64,000 nt of DNA. Source: Streptomyces silvae. Its GTDB lineage: Bacteria > Actinomycetota > Actinomycetes > Streptomycetales > Streptomycetaceae. Below are positions 17,408-25,663 of this stretch, piece after piece. The translations under genes and the position numbers were made by a program. The notes below the pieces were generated by a model. The model made no database searches and was not told the origin of the DNA. It worked only from the letters and a program-made list of their open reading frames with translations. The stretch is taken from positions 1 to 64,000 of the forward strand of contig NZ_JAERUC010000111.1 in assembly GCF_016745505.1 (NCBI RefSeq), read 5' to 3'. The stretch's first letter is position 1. Every line of letters begins with the position of its first letter.

Positions 17408-18595
17408 TCACGGCGGGCCGGGCCCCAGCAGCGTCCAGGCACCGTACGCGGCGGAGCCGACGGCGAGCGCGGCGAGCACCGCGCCCGTACGCACCGTCGT
17501 GCGCAGCCCCGCCAGTGCGACGGCCGGCGGCAGGAGGAGGGGGAACGCGGGCATCATCAGGCGGGGCCTGGACCCGAAGTAGCCGGAGCCGATGAGCGAG
17601 ACGACGACGATCGCGATGCCGTACACCAGCACGGGCAGCGGCTGTCGCTGCCGTACACACAGGAACACCAGCCACCCCAGCAGTCCCAGCGCGGCGCAGA
17701 GCCCGAGCGCGGCGGGGAGCGGCAGCCCGGCGATGAACCCGGCGAGCGCCCGGCCGCCGTCGATGCTGTTGCCCCACTGCGCCTGGACCTCGAAGTACGC
17801 GAACGGGCCGCCCTGCCGTACGGCGACGAACACCACGTAGGCCAGCCACCCCAGCGGCGCCAGGCAGACCCCCAGCAGCATGCGCCCGTTCCTGCGCAGC
17901 AGGCCGCGCCGGCCGCCGGCGCGCCCTTCCCGTACGAGGACGGCGGCGGCGGTGAGCGCGAGCGCCGCGATGAGCGCGGCCGCCGAGGGCCGGGTCAGCC
18001 CGGCCAGGACGCACAGGGCACCCGCGGTGATCCAGCGGTCCCTGAGCACGGCGTACAGCGACCAGGCGGCCAGCGCGGTGAACAGGGTCTCGGTGTACGC
18101 CATCGACTGCACGAACGCCGTCGGGTACGCGCCCCACAGCGCGGCCAGCACCACTCCGGTCCGCCGCCCGTGCAGCCGGGCCCCGACGGCGTAGATCCCC
18201 CAGGCGGCGAGGAGCCCCGCCAGCCAGGCGACTGCGATCCCTGCGCCCTGCACGGTGAACGGGGTGACGGCGGCGAGGCCGCGTTCCAGGGCCGGGAGGA
18301 GCGGGAAGAAGGCCAGGTCCGGGTGGACGCCGCCGTCGGGGAGGGTGACGGTGTGGCCGTAGCCGTGGGCGGCGATCCGCTGGTACCAGACGGAGTCCCA
18401 GCGCCCGCCCAGCAGGTGCAGGGCGTCCTTCCCGGCGGCCGAGGCCCACACCTGGAACACGAGGAGCCCGACGGCCCTGACCGCCGCGTAGGCGCCCAGG
18501 GCGGGCGCGGCGGCGGTGAGCAGGGCCCTGGCGCGGGGCACGGCGGCGCGGGTGTCGGGCGCCGCCGGGCGGGGGCGCGTCTGCTGAACGGGCAT
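17408..18595 (-). CDS. PIG-V-like mannosyltransferase family membrane protein
   Basis: A 395-aa polytopic membrane protein. After a short basic N-terminus it has helix 1 (ALGAYAAVRAVGLLVFQVW), then GGRWDSVWYQRIAAHGYG, the luminal loop motif of PIG-V/GT-C mannosyltransferases with its conserved WD, then AFFPLLPALERG, AWLAGLLAAW and YTETLFTALAAWSLYAVLRDRW, with further helices to the C-terminus. It probably transfers a sugar from a polyprenyl phosphate to an extracytoplasmic acceptor. ATG 18595 was chosen; no strong ribosome site is visible. Confidence 0.8.
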   Translation of the reverse strand: MPVQQTRPRPAAPDTRAAVPRARALLTAAAPALGAYAAVRAVGLLVFQVWASAAGKDALHLLGGRWDSVWYQRIAAHGYGHTVTLPDGGVHPDLAFFPLLPALERGLAAVTPFTVQGAGIAVAWLAGLLAAWGIYAVGARLHGRRTGVVLAALWGAYPTAFVQSMAYTETLFTALAAWSLYAVLRDRWITAGALCVLAGLTRPSAAALIAALALTAAAVLVREGRAGGRRGLLRRNGRMLLGVCLAPLGWLAYVVFVAVRQGGPFAYFEVQAQWGNSIDGGRALAGFIAGLPLPAALGLCAALGLLGWLVFLCVRQRQPLPVLVYGIAIVVVSLIGSGYFGSRPRLMMPAFPLLLPPAVALAGLRTTVRTGAVLAALAVGSAAYGAWTLLGPGPP

Positions 18596-18740
18596 GCCGC
18601 TGATTATGAGCCCGCCGCCGGGACGGACCACGGGCCGGGCCCCGCGCGCACCACCGGGCGGGGGCGTCACCTGTCACGGCGGGCGTACGGGGACGGCGGT
18701 GCGGGCCTTCACGCGGGGCGGAGGTGAGGGCCGTGCGGGG

Positions 18741-19184
18741 TCACCAGGCCGGGGCGGGTGGTGGGCCTCCGCCGGCCCGCAGGACCTCCGTGTGCGGTTC
18801 CTGCCGGGTGCCGAGGCCCCGGCCGACCAGCGGGCTGACCGTGCGGATCAGCTTCAGCTGCGCCGAGCGCAGGACGCGCAGGGTGGTGTCGTCGGGCCAG
18901 CCGGTCGTGGTGGACCATTCGTATCCCGAGCCGACCAGCTCGCTGACGAAGGCCAGCTCGGTCGCCAGCAGGGCCCGCGCCCAGTCCATCGGCTCCAGCG
19001 CCGCCCTCTCCGCGAGGGCGCTGCGGATCGACATGCCGCGGAGACTCAGGTCCTGGGCGCTGTCGAAGCCCATGGCGACGGCGAACTCCTCCGTGCAGCG
19101 GGCGGGGCCGCACCATTCCATCAGCCCTTGCTGGAGGAGACGGGACTCCTCGTCGGTCAAGGTCAGCTGCTCAGCCGTGGGCAC
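18741..19184 (-). CDS. Hypothetical protein under the shared operator
   Basis: A 147-aa soluble, mainly helical protein (LTDEESRLLQQGLMEWCG, FAVAMGFDSAQDLSLRGMSIRSALAERAALEPMDWARALLATELAFVSEL), with no signal or membrane segment and a Gly/Pro-rich tail. The family was not recognised. GTG 19184 has GGAAGG 9 nt upstream. An operator copy at 19291-19308 with a -10-like TAGCGT suggests co-expression with the pilus/toxin genes. It could be an immunity or accessory protein, but that is only an inference. Confidence 0.75.
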   Translation of the reverse strand: MPTAEQLTLTDEESRLLQQGLMEWCGPARCTEEFAVAMGFDSAQDLSLRGMSIRSALAERAALEPMDWARALLATELAFVSELVGSGYEWSTTTGWPDDTTLRVLRSAQLKLIRTVSPLVGRGLGTRQEPHTEVLRAGGGPPPAPAW

Positions 19185-19284
19185 GCGCCGTCACCTTCCG
19201 GTTGCGGCCCGGCCCGGCGCCGTGGGGGTGCGCCGGGACGGGCGTCGATCACCTGCGGCACAGACGCTAGGGGTACGGCGGCGT

Positions 19285-19314
19285 CCCGTCTTGGGCCCAG
19301 GGGCCCAAGACGGG
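19285..19314. promoter_or_regulatory. Palindromic operator copy 3, also a hairpin after the toxin operon
   Basis: The core TTGGGCCC-AG-GGGCCCAA (19291-19308) is a perfect match to the consensus, extended to 14 bp per arm (19285-19298 and 19301-19314). On the minus strand TAGCGT (19269-19264) starts 22 nt from the operator edge, with a predicted transcript start near 19257. The same hairpin lies 4 nt after the stop of the 19318-19797 gene and may double as its terminator. Confidence 0.65.
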
Positions 19315-19317
19315 GCC

Positions 19318-19797
19318 TCAGCCGTCCTGCCGGGCTTCGACGATGCGCTCCACCCGGGCCCATGGCAGCTGGGCGACTGCTCTCTCGACGGCGTCGACGG
19401 TGAAGACGGGGCGCCCGTCCCCGTCCGTACCCCCGTCCAGCACCCGGGCCCGTGTCCTGATGCCGTCCGGAGTGGCGGCCCAGTACGCCGACGGGCGCAC
19501 CCCGTGGGCCGGATGGAGCACGGTCGTGCCGAGCCGGGCCGCGAGCCGCAGGGCCGCCTCGGCCTCGTCCGGCGGCGGGGGCTCGACACGGGGTGACACA
19601 TGGACGTCCCAGGCGAGCGCCAGGTCACCGGCCAGACTCATGCGGTCCCACAGCACCACGGCCGCCCAGTCACGGTGTCCCACCGACTCGTCGGCGACGT
19701 CCACATCGGCCGCCGTCACCCCGACCGCCCCGGCCAGGGCCACCGCCATGGCGGCCGCCGAGGGCTGGTGCACGGTCAGGAAGGTGTACCCGGCCAC
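19318..19797 (-). CDS. Hypothetical protein, last gene of the HINT-toxin operon
   Basis: A 159-aa soluble protein. It begins with a strand-rich MAGYTFLTVHQPS, continues through an acidic middle (DVDVADESVGHRD) and has a conserved-looking EAEAALRLAARLGTTVLHPAHGVRPSAYWAATPDG segment. No family was recognised. GTG 19797 lies 23 nt after the preceding stop, so it is probably co-transcribed with the HINT toxin. Extra immunity or accessory genes at the end of toxin operons are common. Confidence 0.75.
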   Translation of the reverse strand: MAGYTFLTVHQPSAAAMAVALAGAVGVTAADVDVADESVGHRDWAAVVLWDRMSLAGDLALAWDVHVSPRVEPPPPDEAEAALRLAARLGTTVLHPAHGVRPSAYWAATPDGIRTRARVLDGGTDGDGRPVFTVDAVERAVAQLPWARVERIVEARQDG

Positions 19798-19820
19798 CGG
19801 CGATCCCCCTCAGCGCTTCG

Positions 19821-20354
19821 TCAGGCCCGCGGGCCGGCCTTCCCGATCTCCGCCAGCGACTCGGTCGCGGTGCGGCGGATCTTCTTCGTCCTGCCGTGCC
19901 CGGCCAGCAGCTCCAGGACGTGCCGGTGGCCCTCCGTACGGGTCTGCGCCACACGCAGCTGCAGCCAGTCCGACCAGGACCCGACGTCCTCGGCGCCGTA
20001 GCCGGCGGCGTGCCGGTCCAGGGAGTCGAGCACCGCCAGTTCCTCCGAGCGCCGTTCGGCGAACTCCCGGACCTCGGGATCCAGGGCCGCGGTCCAGCTG
20101 CCGTGCTCCGCGACGGGCGTCCTCTCCAGCATCAGGACCACGACGGCCGAGGAGAGGGGCCCGTCGCTCTCCGCCCGTACGGCGTCCAGGAGGAGCGCGT
20201 GTGCCGCGGGCTGCTCCGCGGCCCGGCGGTAGAGCTCCCACCGGGCATGGCCGTCCTCCCAGGAGGCCTTGCCCGGGGGTGCCGTGTCCCCGTTCACCGC
20301 CGCGTCCAGCGCGGACAGACGTGCCGGCAGATCGTGCTCGGACTCAGCAGCCAC
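19821..20354 (-). CDS. Hypothetical helical protein, toxin operon
   Basis: A 177-aa soluble, strongly helical, acidic protein with HEAT-like stretches (AEQPAAHALLLDAVRAES, VREFAERRSEELAVLDSLDRH, GHRHVLELLAGHGRTKKIRRTATESLAEIGK). The last segment resembles repeat units that pack as alpha-solenoids. Its family was not recognised. It lies 29 nt after the 109-aa gene and 23 nt before the next, on the same strand as the HINT toxin. A toxin-neutralising role is possible but unproven. Confidence 0.75.
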   Translation of the reverse strand: MAAESEHDLPARLSALDAAVNGDTAPPGKASWEDGHARWELYRRAAEQPAAHALLLDAVRAESDGPLSSAVVVLMLERTPVAEHGSWTAALDPEVREFAERRSEELAVLDSLDRHAAGYGAEDVGSWSDWLQLRVAQTRTEGHRHVLELLAGHGRTKKIRRTATESLAEIGKAGPRA

Positions 20355-20383
20355 GGTTCACGAGTCCGGCCCGTACCTCTGGG

Positions 20384-20713
20384 TCAATCGCCCTCCAGAT
20401 GGAGTTCCGTGGAGGAGTCCTCCTGGCAGATCCTGGCCAGACGACCGACCTCGTCCAGAGCCGCTCGCTGCGACGCCTCGGTGACACCCCTGCGCGTCGC
20501 GTCGATCTCGGAGAGCAGTTGCGCCATTTCGACGGCTGTCAGGACCAGTGTTCCGTAGGGGTCGACCCGGGACAGCATCGGCAGACCGCTCCCGGTACAG
20601 AGCCGCGCGAACAGGTCCGCTTCGTCCACGAAGACATCGACCTGGGTCAGCCGGCGCCGTCTCGGACCGGTGCCGGGCTGTTCCACCCGCATCAGCACTG
20701 CGTCGACGCCCAT
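20384..20713 (-). CDS. Candidate immunity protein for the HINT toxin
   Basis: A 109-aa acidic protein, first downstream of the HINT toxin gene, the usual position of an immunity gene. It contains LTQVDVFVDEADLFARLC, RVDPYGTLVLTAVEMAQLLSEID and a helical C-terminus. ATG 20713 was chosen because AAGG lies about 6 nt upstream; an ATG at 20758 would add 15 residues. No known immunity family was recognised. The small acidic character fits a protein that binds a basic toxin domain such as the one at the end of the 504-aa protein. Confidence 0.7.
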   Translation of the reverse strand: MGVDAVLMRVEQPGTGPRRRRLTQVDVFVDEADLFARLCTGSGLPMLSRVDPYGTLVLTAVEMAQLLSEIDATRRGVTEASQRAALDEVGRLARICQEDSSTELHLEGD

Positions 20714-20767
20714 GGGCCACCTTCGTCTCTCATGTCTCACCGTCAGAGTCATCGTCACGGGCCCGCC

Positions 20768-22282
20768 CTACGGCGCTGCGGACGGGAACGCGGTGATGAG
20801 TTTCCCATCACGCACGACCACTCGGATGTAGTACTGGGGATCTCCCGACGCAGTCTTGCCGATGGCCGAGTTGAACTTGTGGTAGTACGTCCCGTCGCGT
20901 GTCTCGCCGTTGAGGGCACGCTTGATCATCTTCTCGATCTTGGGCTTGCTCGTGGTGGTGAACTTGCTCTTGTTCGGGTACTTCGACCGATTCACATGGC
21001 GATCCCAGATGTGGTCCCATCGCCCCTTCGAGATCGGAACGCCACAGTCGGTGTTGTGCACCAGGACCGCCTCGGACCCGGCGACCACGTAGTACGTGTG
21101 GATGCCGGAGACGGTGAGGTCGTACGTCGTCCGCCGCTCCGTGTAACGGGAGACGGAAGCCACCGTCAGCGTGGTGCCGTCCGCTGTGCGCAGATCTGCT
21201 CCGGGCCGGATGTCTCCCGCGTCGAGCCACCGCCCCTTGTCGAGCTGCCAGAAGGGGTGGGTGTCGGTCGCCGTGACGACTGCGGGACCTGCCGGCGTAC
21301 GGAACGTCAGCCGGGTGAAGTGTTTGTCGTCGTGTGTGGTGATCAGCCGCTCGACAGCACGGGGCTCGGACAATCCGGTGTCCGGGTCCGTCGCGTACAC
21401 CAGGGAACCGGCGGTGACCTTCTCGATCCCGATGCGACGACCGTCCGCCAGCAGGACCCGCGTTCCCGGAGGGAAGCTGTGTGCTGCCGGGCACGTGGTC
21501 GGTTTGCCGTCCGGCTTGTCGTCCTTCTTCGGCGGGTCCTTCTTCTCGGTGTCGAGCTTCTTCTTCGCGTCGGCGAGCTTCTTCTCGGCGTCCTTGACCT
21601 TCTTACGGTTCTTGACCAGGCCCTTCAGCCCGTCGTACAGGTCCCCGCCGTGCTTCTTGAGGGCCTTGATGAGCTTGGCGGCCTTCTTCCACTTCCACGG
21701 GGCCCCGTACTTCGCCGCGAGTTTCCCGACCGCGCCGCCGATCAGGCTCAGCAGCACGTTGATCAGCGTCTCCGTGCAGGCGCCCATGTCGCCCTTGGTG
21801 ATGCAGTCCAGCGCGTCGGTGATCCCCAGCTCCTCGGCCAGGATCTTGGCGAGCTCCTTGGCCGCCTCCAGCGCCTTGTCCGAGCTGGTCTTCTCCGCGC
21901 TCTGCGCGTCCTGGAGCTCCTTCAGCGCGGCGTCGTAGTCGATCTGCGACTGGGACTTGGGCGTGCCGTCGTCGGCCAGGGGCTTGCCGTCCCCCGGGGA
22001 GTTCTGCGCCTCCGGGTTCCCGCCGCCACCGCAGTCGCCGCCCCCGGTGACCCGGCAGATCTGTACGCCGATCTTCTCCGAGAGCTCCGCACCGATCCCC
22101 GTCGCCACCAGCGCACCGACGATCGCCGCGACGACCATGACCAGGCCGACGTACTCGATCGCACCCTGACCGCGCTGCCCCCCGCGCGCACGCCTGAGCC
22201 CCAGCAGGCGCACCCCCGTTCGCGGCACCTTCTTCCGCGACCAACGGCGCAACCGACGACGCACATCCCCCGGACCAGTCAT
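20768..22282 (-). CDS. Flp-pilin-like segment/HINT/C-terminal toxin fusion protein
   Basis: A 504-aa polymorphic-toxin-like protein. Residues 1-37 are basic. G38 followed by QGAIEY and a hydrophobic helix (to about 65) is a Flp-type prepilin motif with E43 at +5. Residues 90-260 form a charged helical/coiled-coil region with a short hydrophobic stretch at 172-190. Residues 265-410 are a HINT domain (GTRVLLADG, TDTHPFW, IHTYYVVAGSEAVLVHN). Residues 411-504 form a basic domain (GRWDHIWDRHV, ending LITAFPS) resembling BECR-fold RNase toxins. The residue where the HINT cysteine is expected appears to be histidine in AAHSF. ATG 22282 is at the predicted transcript start. Three small genes follow. 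Confidence 0.85.
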   Translation of the reverse strand: MTGPGDVRRRLRRWSRKKVPRTGVRLLGLRRARGGQRGQGAIEYVGLVMVVAAIVGALVATGIGAELSEKIGVQICRVTGGGDCGGGGNPEAQNSPGDGKPLADDGTPKSQSQIDYDAALKELQDAQSAEKTSSDKALEAAKELAKILAEELGITDALDCITKGDMGACTETLINVLLSLIGGAVGKLAAKYGAPWKWKKAAKLIKALKKHGGDLYDGLKGLVKNRKKVKDAEKKLADAKKKLDTEKKDPPKKDDKPDGKPTTCPAAHSFPPGTRVLLADGRRIGIEKVTAGSLVYATDPDTGLSEPRAVERLITTHDDKHFTRLTFRTPAGPAVVTATDTHPFWQLDKGRWLDAGDIRPGADLRTADGTTLTVASVSRYTERRTTYDLTVSGIHTYYVVAGSEAVLVHNTDCGVPISKGRWDHIWDRHVNRSKYPNKSKFTTTSKPKIEKMIKRALNGETRDGTYYHKFNSAIGKTASGDPQYYIRVVVRDGKLITAFPSAAP

Positions 22283-22317
22283 ACCCGCGACGCTAATGAC
22301 CGTACGGCTCCCAGGTC

Positions 22318-22335
22318 TTGGGCCTGCGGACCCAA
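22318..22335. promoter_or_regulatory. Palindromic operator copy 4 (HINT toxin operon)
   Basis: TTGGGCCT-GC-GGACCCAA. On the minus strand TAGCGT (22295-22290) starts 23 nt from the operator edge. Predicted transcription starts at about 22283, next to ATG 22282, so the toxin mRNA should be leaderless. Confidence 0.65.
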
Positions 22336-22405
22336 ACCGGCCCCGCCCGCACCCAAAGGCGCCTCAGGGGCCACCTCACCCCAAACCGCCGTCCGTGCAG
22401 CCCCG

Positions 22406-22435
22406 TTGGGCCCGTCTTTGGGGCCGAGGGCCCAG
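22406..22435. promoter_or_regulatory. Palindromic operator copy 5 with extra half-site
   Basis: TTGGGGCC-GA-GGGCCCAG at 22418-22435, preceded 12 bp upstream by another half-site TTGGGCCC (22406-22413). On the plus strand TACATT at 22457-22462 starts 22 nt from the operator edge, giving a predicted start near 22469 and a leader of about 39 nt for the 22508 gene. Confidence 0.65.
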
Positions 22436-22507
22436 GTCAGGCGTGTCGCCCGGCCGTACATTCACCCCCGAGAGGCAGCAGGGCAGGTGACGGCGAGAGG
22501 GTGAACC

Positions 22508-24493
22508 GTGAGTGGTGGCGGCGGCTGGGGGGACAGGAGCACGGGCCATATACCGCCGAGCGCTCCAGGTGGCGGGTGGTTCTTCCCGCTGAGCCGCAGC
22601 TGGGCGGCCGGCGCGCTCGTCTACGTCTTCGGCGGGTACCTGATGGCGCGGGCACTCGTCGAGACCCTCGCGACCGACGAACGGCTCGAACTCTTCGGCT
22701 GGCGGCTGGCGCTGCTGCATCTGCCCGGCGTCCTCGTCACCGTGCTGACGGTCCTGGCGGCCGCCCGCACCCTCCCCGCCCGCCACCGGGACTCCCGCCT
22801 GCTGTACCTCCTCGGCTCGCTCGCCGTCCCCGTCGCAGGGCTCGCGTACGGCTATGCCGTGGCCTGGGACGTGGTCGGCGCCGAGGGCCTTGTGATGCCC
22901 GCGGTCGCCATGGTCACGGGCGCAGCCGTGGGACTGGCCCTGGACCGGCTCATCGAGGACCGGGACGACGACACCGCGAACCCGTCGGCGTACACACGCT
23001 CGTACGACTGGCGTGACGGCGGGGCCACGGCGACCGAGTACCTCGGCGTCATCGTCCTCGTCGTCGCCCTGATCGGCGCGCTCGCCCTGGCCGGGCTCGG
23101 AGGGCGGATCGGGGACGGCATCCGCTGCGCCATCAGCTCCCTCACCGGGGAGGGCGGCGGCTGCGCGGCGGGCGGGGACGGCACGGCGAAGCCTAAGACC
23201 GACGCCGACTACGAGCCCAAGCTCTGCCAGATCTCCAACGTCTCCGACACCGCCGGCGGCAAGGTCAAGATCGGCTGGTTCGAGTGGGGCGAGGAGTACG
23301 GCTTCCAGCAGAAGGTCTCCCAGGCCAACACCGATGTGAACGGGGACGGCAAGGTCGACGAGAACGACAAGCTCGTCCACATGACGTTCACCGACGCCGC
23401 CTCCGCCGGCGTCAACGCCAGCACACCGGGCGTCAAGCTCGGCAGCCTGGGCAAGGCGGATGTCGACATCGGCGGCGGCATCAAGATCACCAACGGGGAC
23501 ACCTGGGTGTTCAAGAGCGAGGCCGAAGCCCAGAAGATGCGGGACGACATCGAGGAAATGAAGATGTGGGAGACCTCGATGAAGCACAGCGGCGGCTACG
23601 GCGGCGGCTGGTACTCCGGCATGAAGTGGGCCGAGAAGAAGGAGGACATCGAGAAGAAGATCGGCGACAAGAAGATCTCCTACTCGACCGTCGGCATCAA
23701 CGTGTACGCCGACGGCGGCCTCTCCATCAAGGCGGGCGACGAGGACAAGCTCGGCGCCAAGCTGGGCGGCAAGGCCAAGTTCTCGCCGGACGTCACGATC
23801 ACCAAGGACGACGTCAACGGCAACGAGTCGTACACCTACACCGCCAAGCTGGAGATCGAGGGCAAGGTCGGCGGCAACGCCGGCCCGCTGGGCGGCACCG
23901 CCGGGGCCAAGGACTCCCGCACCGGGGCGCTCACCGTCACCCGCGACCAGAAGACCGGCAAGATCGTACGGATCGACATGACGAAGACCGTGGAGAAGAC
24001 CTCGACCTCCGACAAGGGCGAGGTCGGGGGCGACAACGGCCAGAAGGGCTCCGACAAGCGGGGCGGCAAGGGCGGCATCACCGACTCCTCCGGGGACACG
24101 GGCATCGAGGTGCAGACGAACTCGATCGTCTTCGGCAAGGAGACCGACAAGGCCACCGAGGCCAAGCGGTCCCTCGCCGAGGAGTGGCTCGACGGCTCCG
24201 GCGACAACACCGCCCCGTTCGCGTACATGTTCGGCGATCATTCCCTGGAGGCGAAGCCCGCCGGGACCGACGCCTTCGACCAGCTGATGTACCAGGACGG
24301 CCTGTCCAGCACGATGCGGTACCACGGCGAGACGGACGCGCAGGAGTTCGGCTTCGAGGTCTCGCTCGGCATGAGCCTCGGGCTGTCGATCTCCGACGAG
24401 CACAAGAAGGAGACACTGACGGACGCACAGTTCCTCGGGGCTCCGCAGGGTGACAAGCGGACCTATCTCCCGTACAGCTACTGCGCGCAGTGA
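22508..24493 (+). CDS. Membrane/Flp-pilin-like fusion protein with uncharacterised secreted body
   Basis: A 661-aa protein. An N-terminal module of four hydrophobic helices (about residues 28-145) is followed by GGATATEYLG, a Flp-type prepilin motif with G172 at -1 and E177 at +5, and a hydrophobic helix to about 197. The remaining 460 residues are Lys/Asp/Gly-rich and strand-like, with DVNGDGKVDENDK, an EF-hand/dockerin-like Ca-binding loop at about residues 276-290, and no recognised toxin domain. GTG 22508 has GAGAGG 7 nt upstream. It is divergent from the HINT toxin and followed 43 nt later by a lipoprotein gene. It may be a pilus-associated adhesin or an unknown effector. Confidence 0.8.
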   Translation: MSGGGGWGDRSTGHIPPSAPGGGWFFPLSRSWAAGALVYVFGGYLMARALVETLATDERLELFGWRLALLHLPGVLVTVLTVLAAARTLPARHRDSRLLYLLGSLAVPVAGLAYGYAVAWDVVGAEGLVMPAVAMVTGAAVGLALDRLIEDRDDDTANPSAYTRSYDWRDGGATATEYLGVIVLVVALIGALALAGLGGRIGDGIRCAISSLTGEGGGCAAGGDGTAKPKTDADYEPKLCQISNVSDTAGGKVKIGWFEWGEEYGFQQKVSQANTDVNGDGKVDENDKLVHMTFTDAASAGVNASTPGVKLGSLGKADVDIGGGIKITNGDTWVFKSEAEAQKMRDDIEEMKMWETSMKHSGGYGGGWYSGMKWAEKKEDIEKKIGDKKISYSTVGINVYADGGLSIKAGDEDKLGAKLGGKAKFSPDVTITKDDVNGNESYTYTAKLEIEGKVGGNAGPLGGTAGAKDSRTGALTVTRDQKTGKIVRIDMTKTVEKTSTSDKGEVGGDNGQKGSDKRGGKGGITDSSGDTGIEVQTNSIVFGKETDKATEAKRSLAEEWLDGSGDNTAPFAYMFGDHSLEAKPAGTDAFDQLMYQDGLSSTMRYHGETDAQEFGFEVSLGMSLGLSISDEHKKETLTDAQFLGAPQGDKRTYLPYSYCAQ

Positions 24494-24536
24494 CCGCAGT
24501 TACCGACGTGAACCCCCACCCGGCACGGAAGAGGCG

Positions 24537-25118
24537 ATGACGTTGACGAAGTCCAGGACGCTCGGCGCGGCCGTCGCCGCCACTCTCGGCCTGACGCTCC
24601 TCGGCGGCTGCGGCGGCACGGACGCCGCCGCCGTCCCGGACGGCTGGGGCACGCTCGACACGAAGAGCGTGTCCGTGGGCTACCCCGAGGACGAGGGGTA
24701 CGCCCCGCAGCCGGCCGCCGAGCGCAGCGAGGCCAACGCGGCCGTCGCGCTCAAGGAGGAGAAGGGCGTGCGCACCGGCATGGTCTCGGTCCAGCTGGAC
24801 TTCGCCACGGGCGTCAGCGACGCCGGGGAGGCCGCCGCCGCGGCGGGCGCCGGGATCGGCCTCGGGACCACCCGCAAGGGGACCCGTGACGTGACCCTCG
24901 CGGGTGAGGAGAGCGCCCGTGAGGCCCGCAGGATCGACTACGAGTTCACGTCCACGGGCGAGGAATCGACGCCGGCGGAGGGGACGCGGATGACGGGGGT
25001 CGTGGTGGCCGGGGTCGACTCGAAGGACGTACCGTTCGCCATCCGGATCAATGCGGTGAAGGACGCGCTGAGCCAGGCGGACCTCGACGCGTTCGTGGGG
25101 TCGATCACCGTCAAGTAG
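24537..25118 (+). CDS. Lipoprotein paired with the 661-aa pilin-fusion protein
   Basis: A 193-aa lipoprotein with a signal peptide ending in the lipobox LLGGC (about residue 24). The mature domain (DTKSVSVGYPEDEGY, then GVVVAGVDSKDVPFAIRINAVKDALSQADLDAFVGSITV) resembles the LpqN/PsbP-like sandwich fold of actinobacterial lipoproteins by pattern only. ATG 24537 follows GAAGAGG. The 43-nt spacing to the upstream gene suggests an operon. It could be a surface partner or immunity protein of the 661-aa protein. Confidence 0.8.
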   Translation: MTLTKSRTLGAAVAATLGLTLLGGCGGTDAAAVPDGWGTLDTKSVSVGYPEDEGYAPQPAAERSEANAAVALKEEKGVRTGMVSVQLDFATGVSDAGEAAAAAGAGIGLGTTRKGTRDVTLAGEESAREARRIDYEFTSTGEESTPAEGTRMTGVVVAGVDSKDVPFAIRINAVKDALSQADLDAFVGSITVK

Positions 25119-25176
25119 GCCGCTCGCACGTCAGGTCGGCCTTCGCCGTCACGTAATCCGTACCGGAGCCTTGTTG

Positions 25177-25620
25177 ATGGACGTACTGCCCGGTGGCACG
25201 GCCACCTTCCTGCTGCTGTTCGGCCTGTTCCTCGGGGCGTTCGCGGTCCGCTCCGGTCTCCGGCTGGTCCGCGTGCTGCGGCTGGTCCGGCACGGCGAGC
25301 GGGCCGAGGGCCGGTGCGCGGACCGGCGGGTGGAGGACCGCGGGACCGGGACGGAGAACCGTTACCGCACGGAGTACGTCTTCGCCTTCCGCACCCCGGA
25401 CGGCCGGGAGGTGGAGTTCACCGACCATGCCCCGGGCCCGTTCGGCTTCGAGGTCGGGGCCCCGGTACGCGTCTCCTACGACCCGGCGGCCCCGGACCTG
25501 CGGGCCACGGTCGCGGGGCCGGGGGCGTGGGGACCGCTGCTGATGCCGGCGGTGTTCGCGACGGTGCTGGGCCTGTTCTCGCTGGGGCTGCTGGCGGGGT
25601 TCGCGGTGATGGGCTGGTGA
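25177..25620 (+). CDS. DUF3592 membrane protein
   Basis: A 147-aa protein with an N-terminal helix (ATFLLLFGLFLGAFAV), a soluble strand-rich DUF3592 domain (AEGRCADRRVED, YVFAFRTPDGREVEF, GAPVRVSYDPAAPDLRAT) and a C-terminal helix (VFATVLGLFSLGLLAGFAVMGW). DUF3592 has no settled function, although members are frequent beside polymorphic toxin genes. The ATG at 25177 was chosen over the upstream TTG codons. It is 58 nt downstream of the lipoprotein and possibly co-transcribed. Confidence 0.8.
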   Translation: MDVLPGGTATFLLLFGLFLGAFAVRSGLRLVRVLRLVRHGERAEGRCADRRVEDRGTGTENRYRTEYVFAFRTPDGREVEFTDHAPGPFGFEVGAPVRVSYDPAAPDLRATVAGPGAWGPLLMPAVFATVLGLFSLGLLAGFAVMGW

Positions 25621-25663
25621 CGGGCTTCTGACGGGCTGGTGAGGGGCTGGTGAGGGGCTTCTG

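Noticed and set aside
19343..22504. Very long open frame on the plus strand opposite the toxin operon
   Set aside because: Antisense shadow of high-GC coding DNA; composition is Arg/Pro-rich and lacks protein features, whereas the minus-strand genes have recognisable domains.
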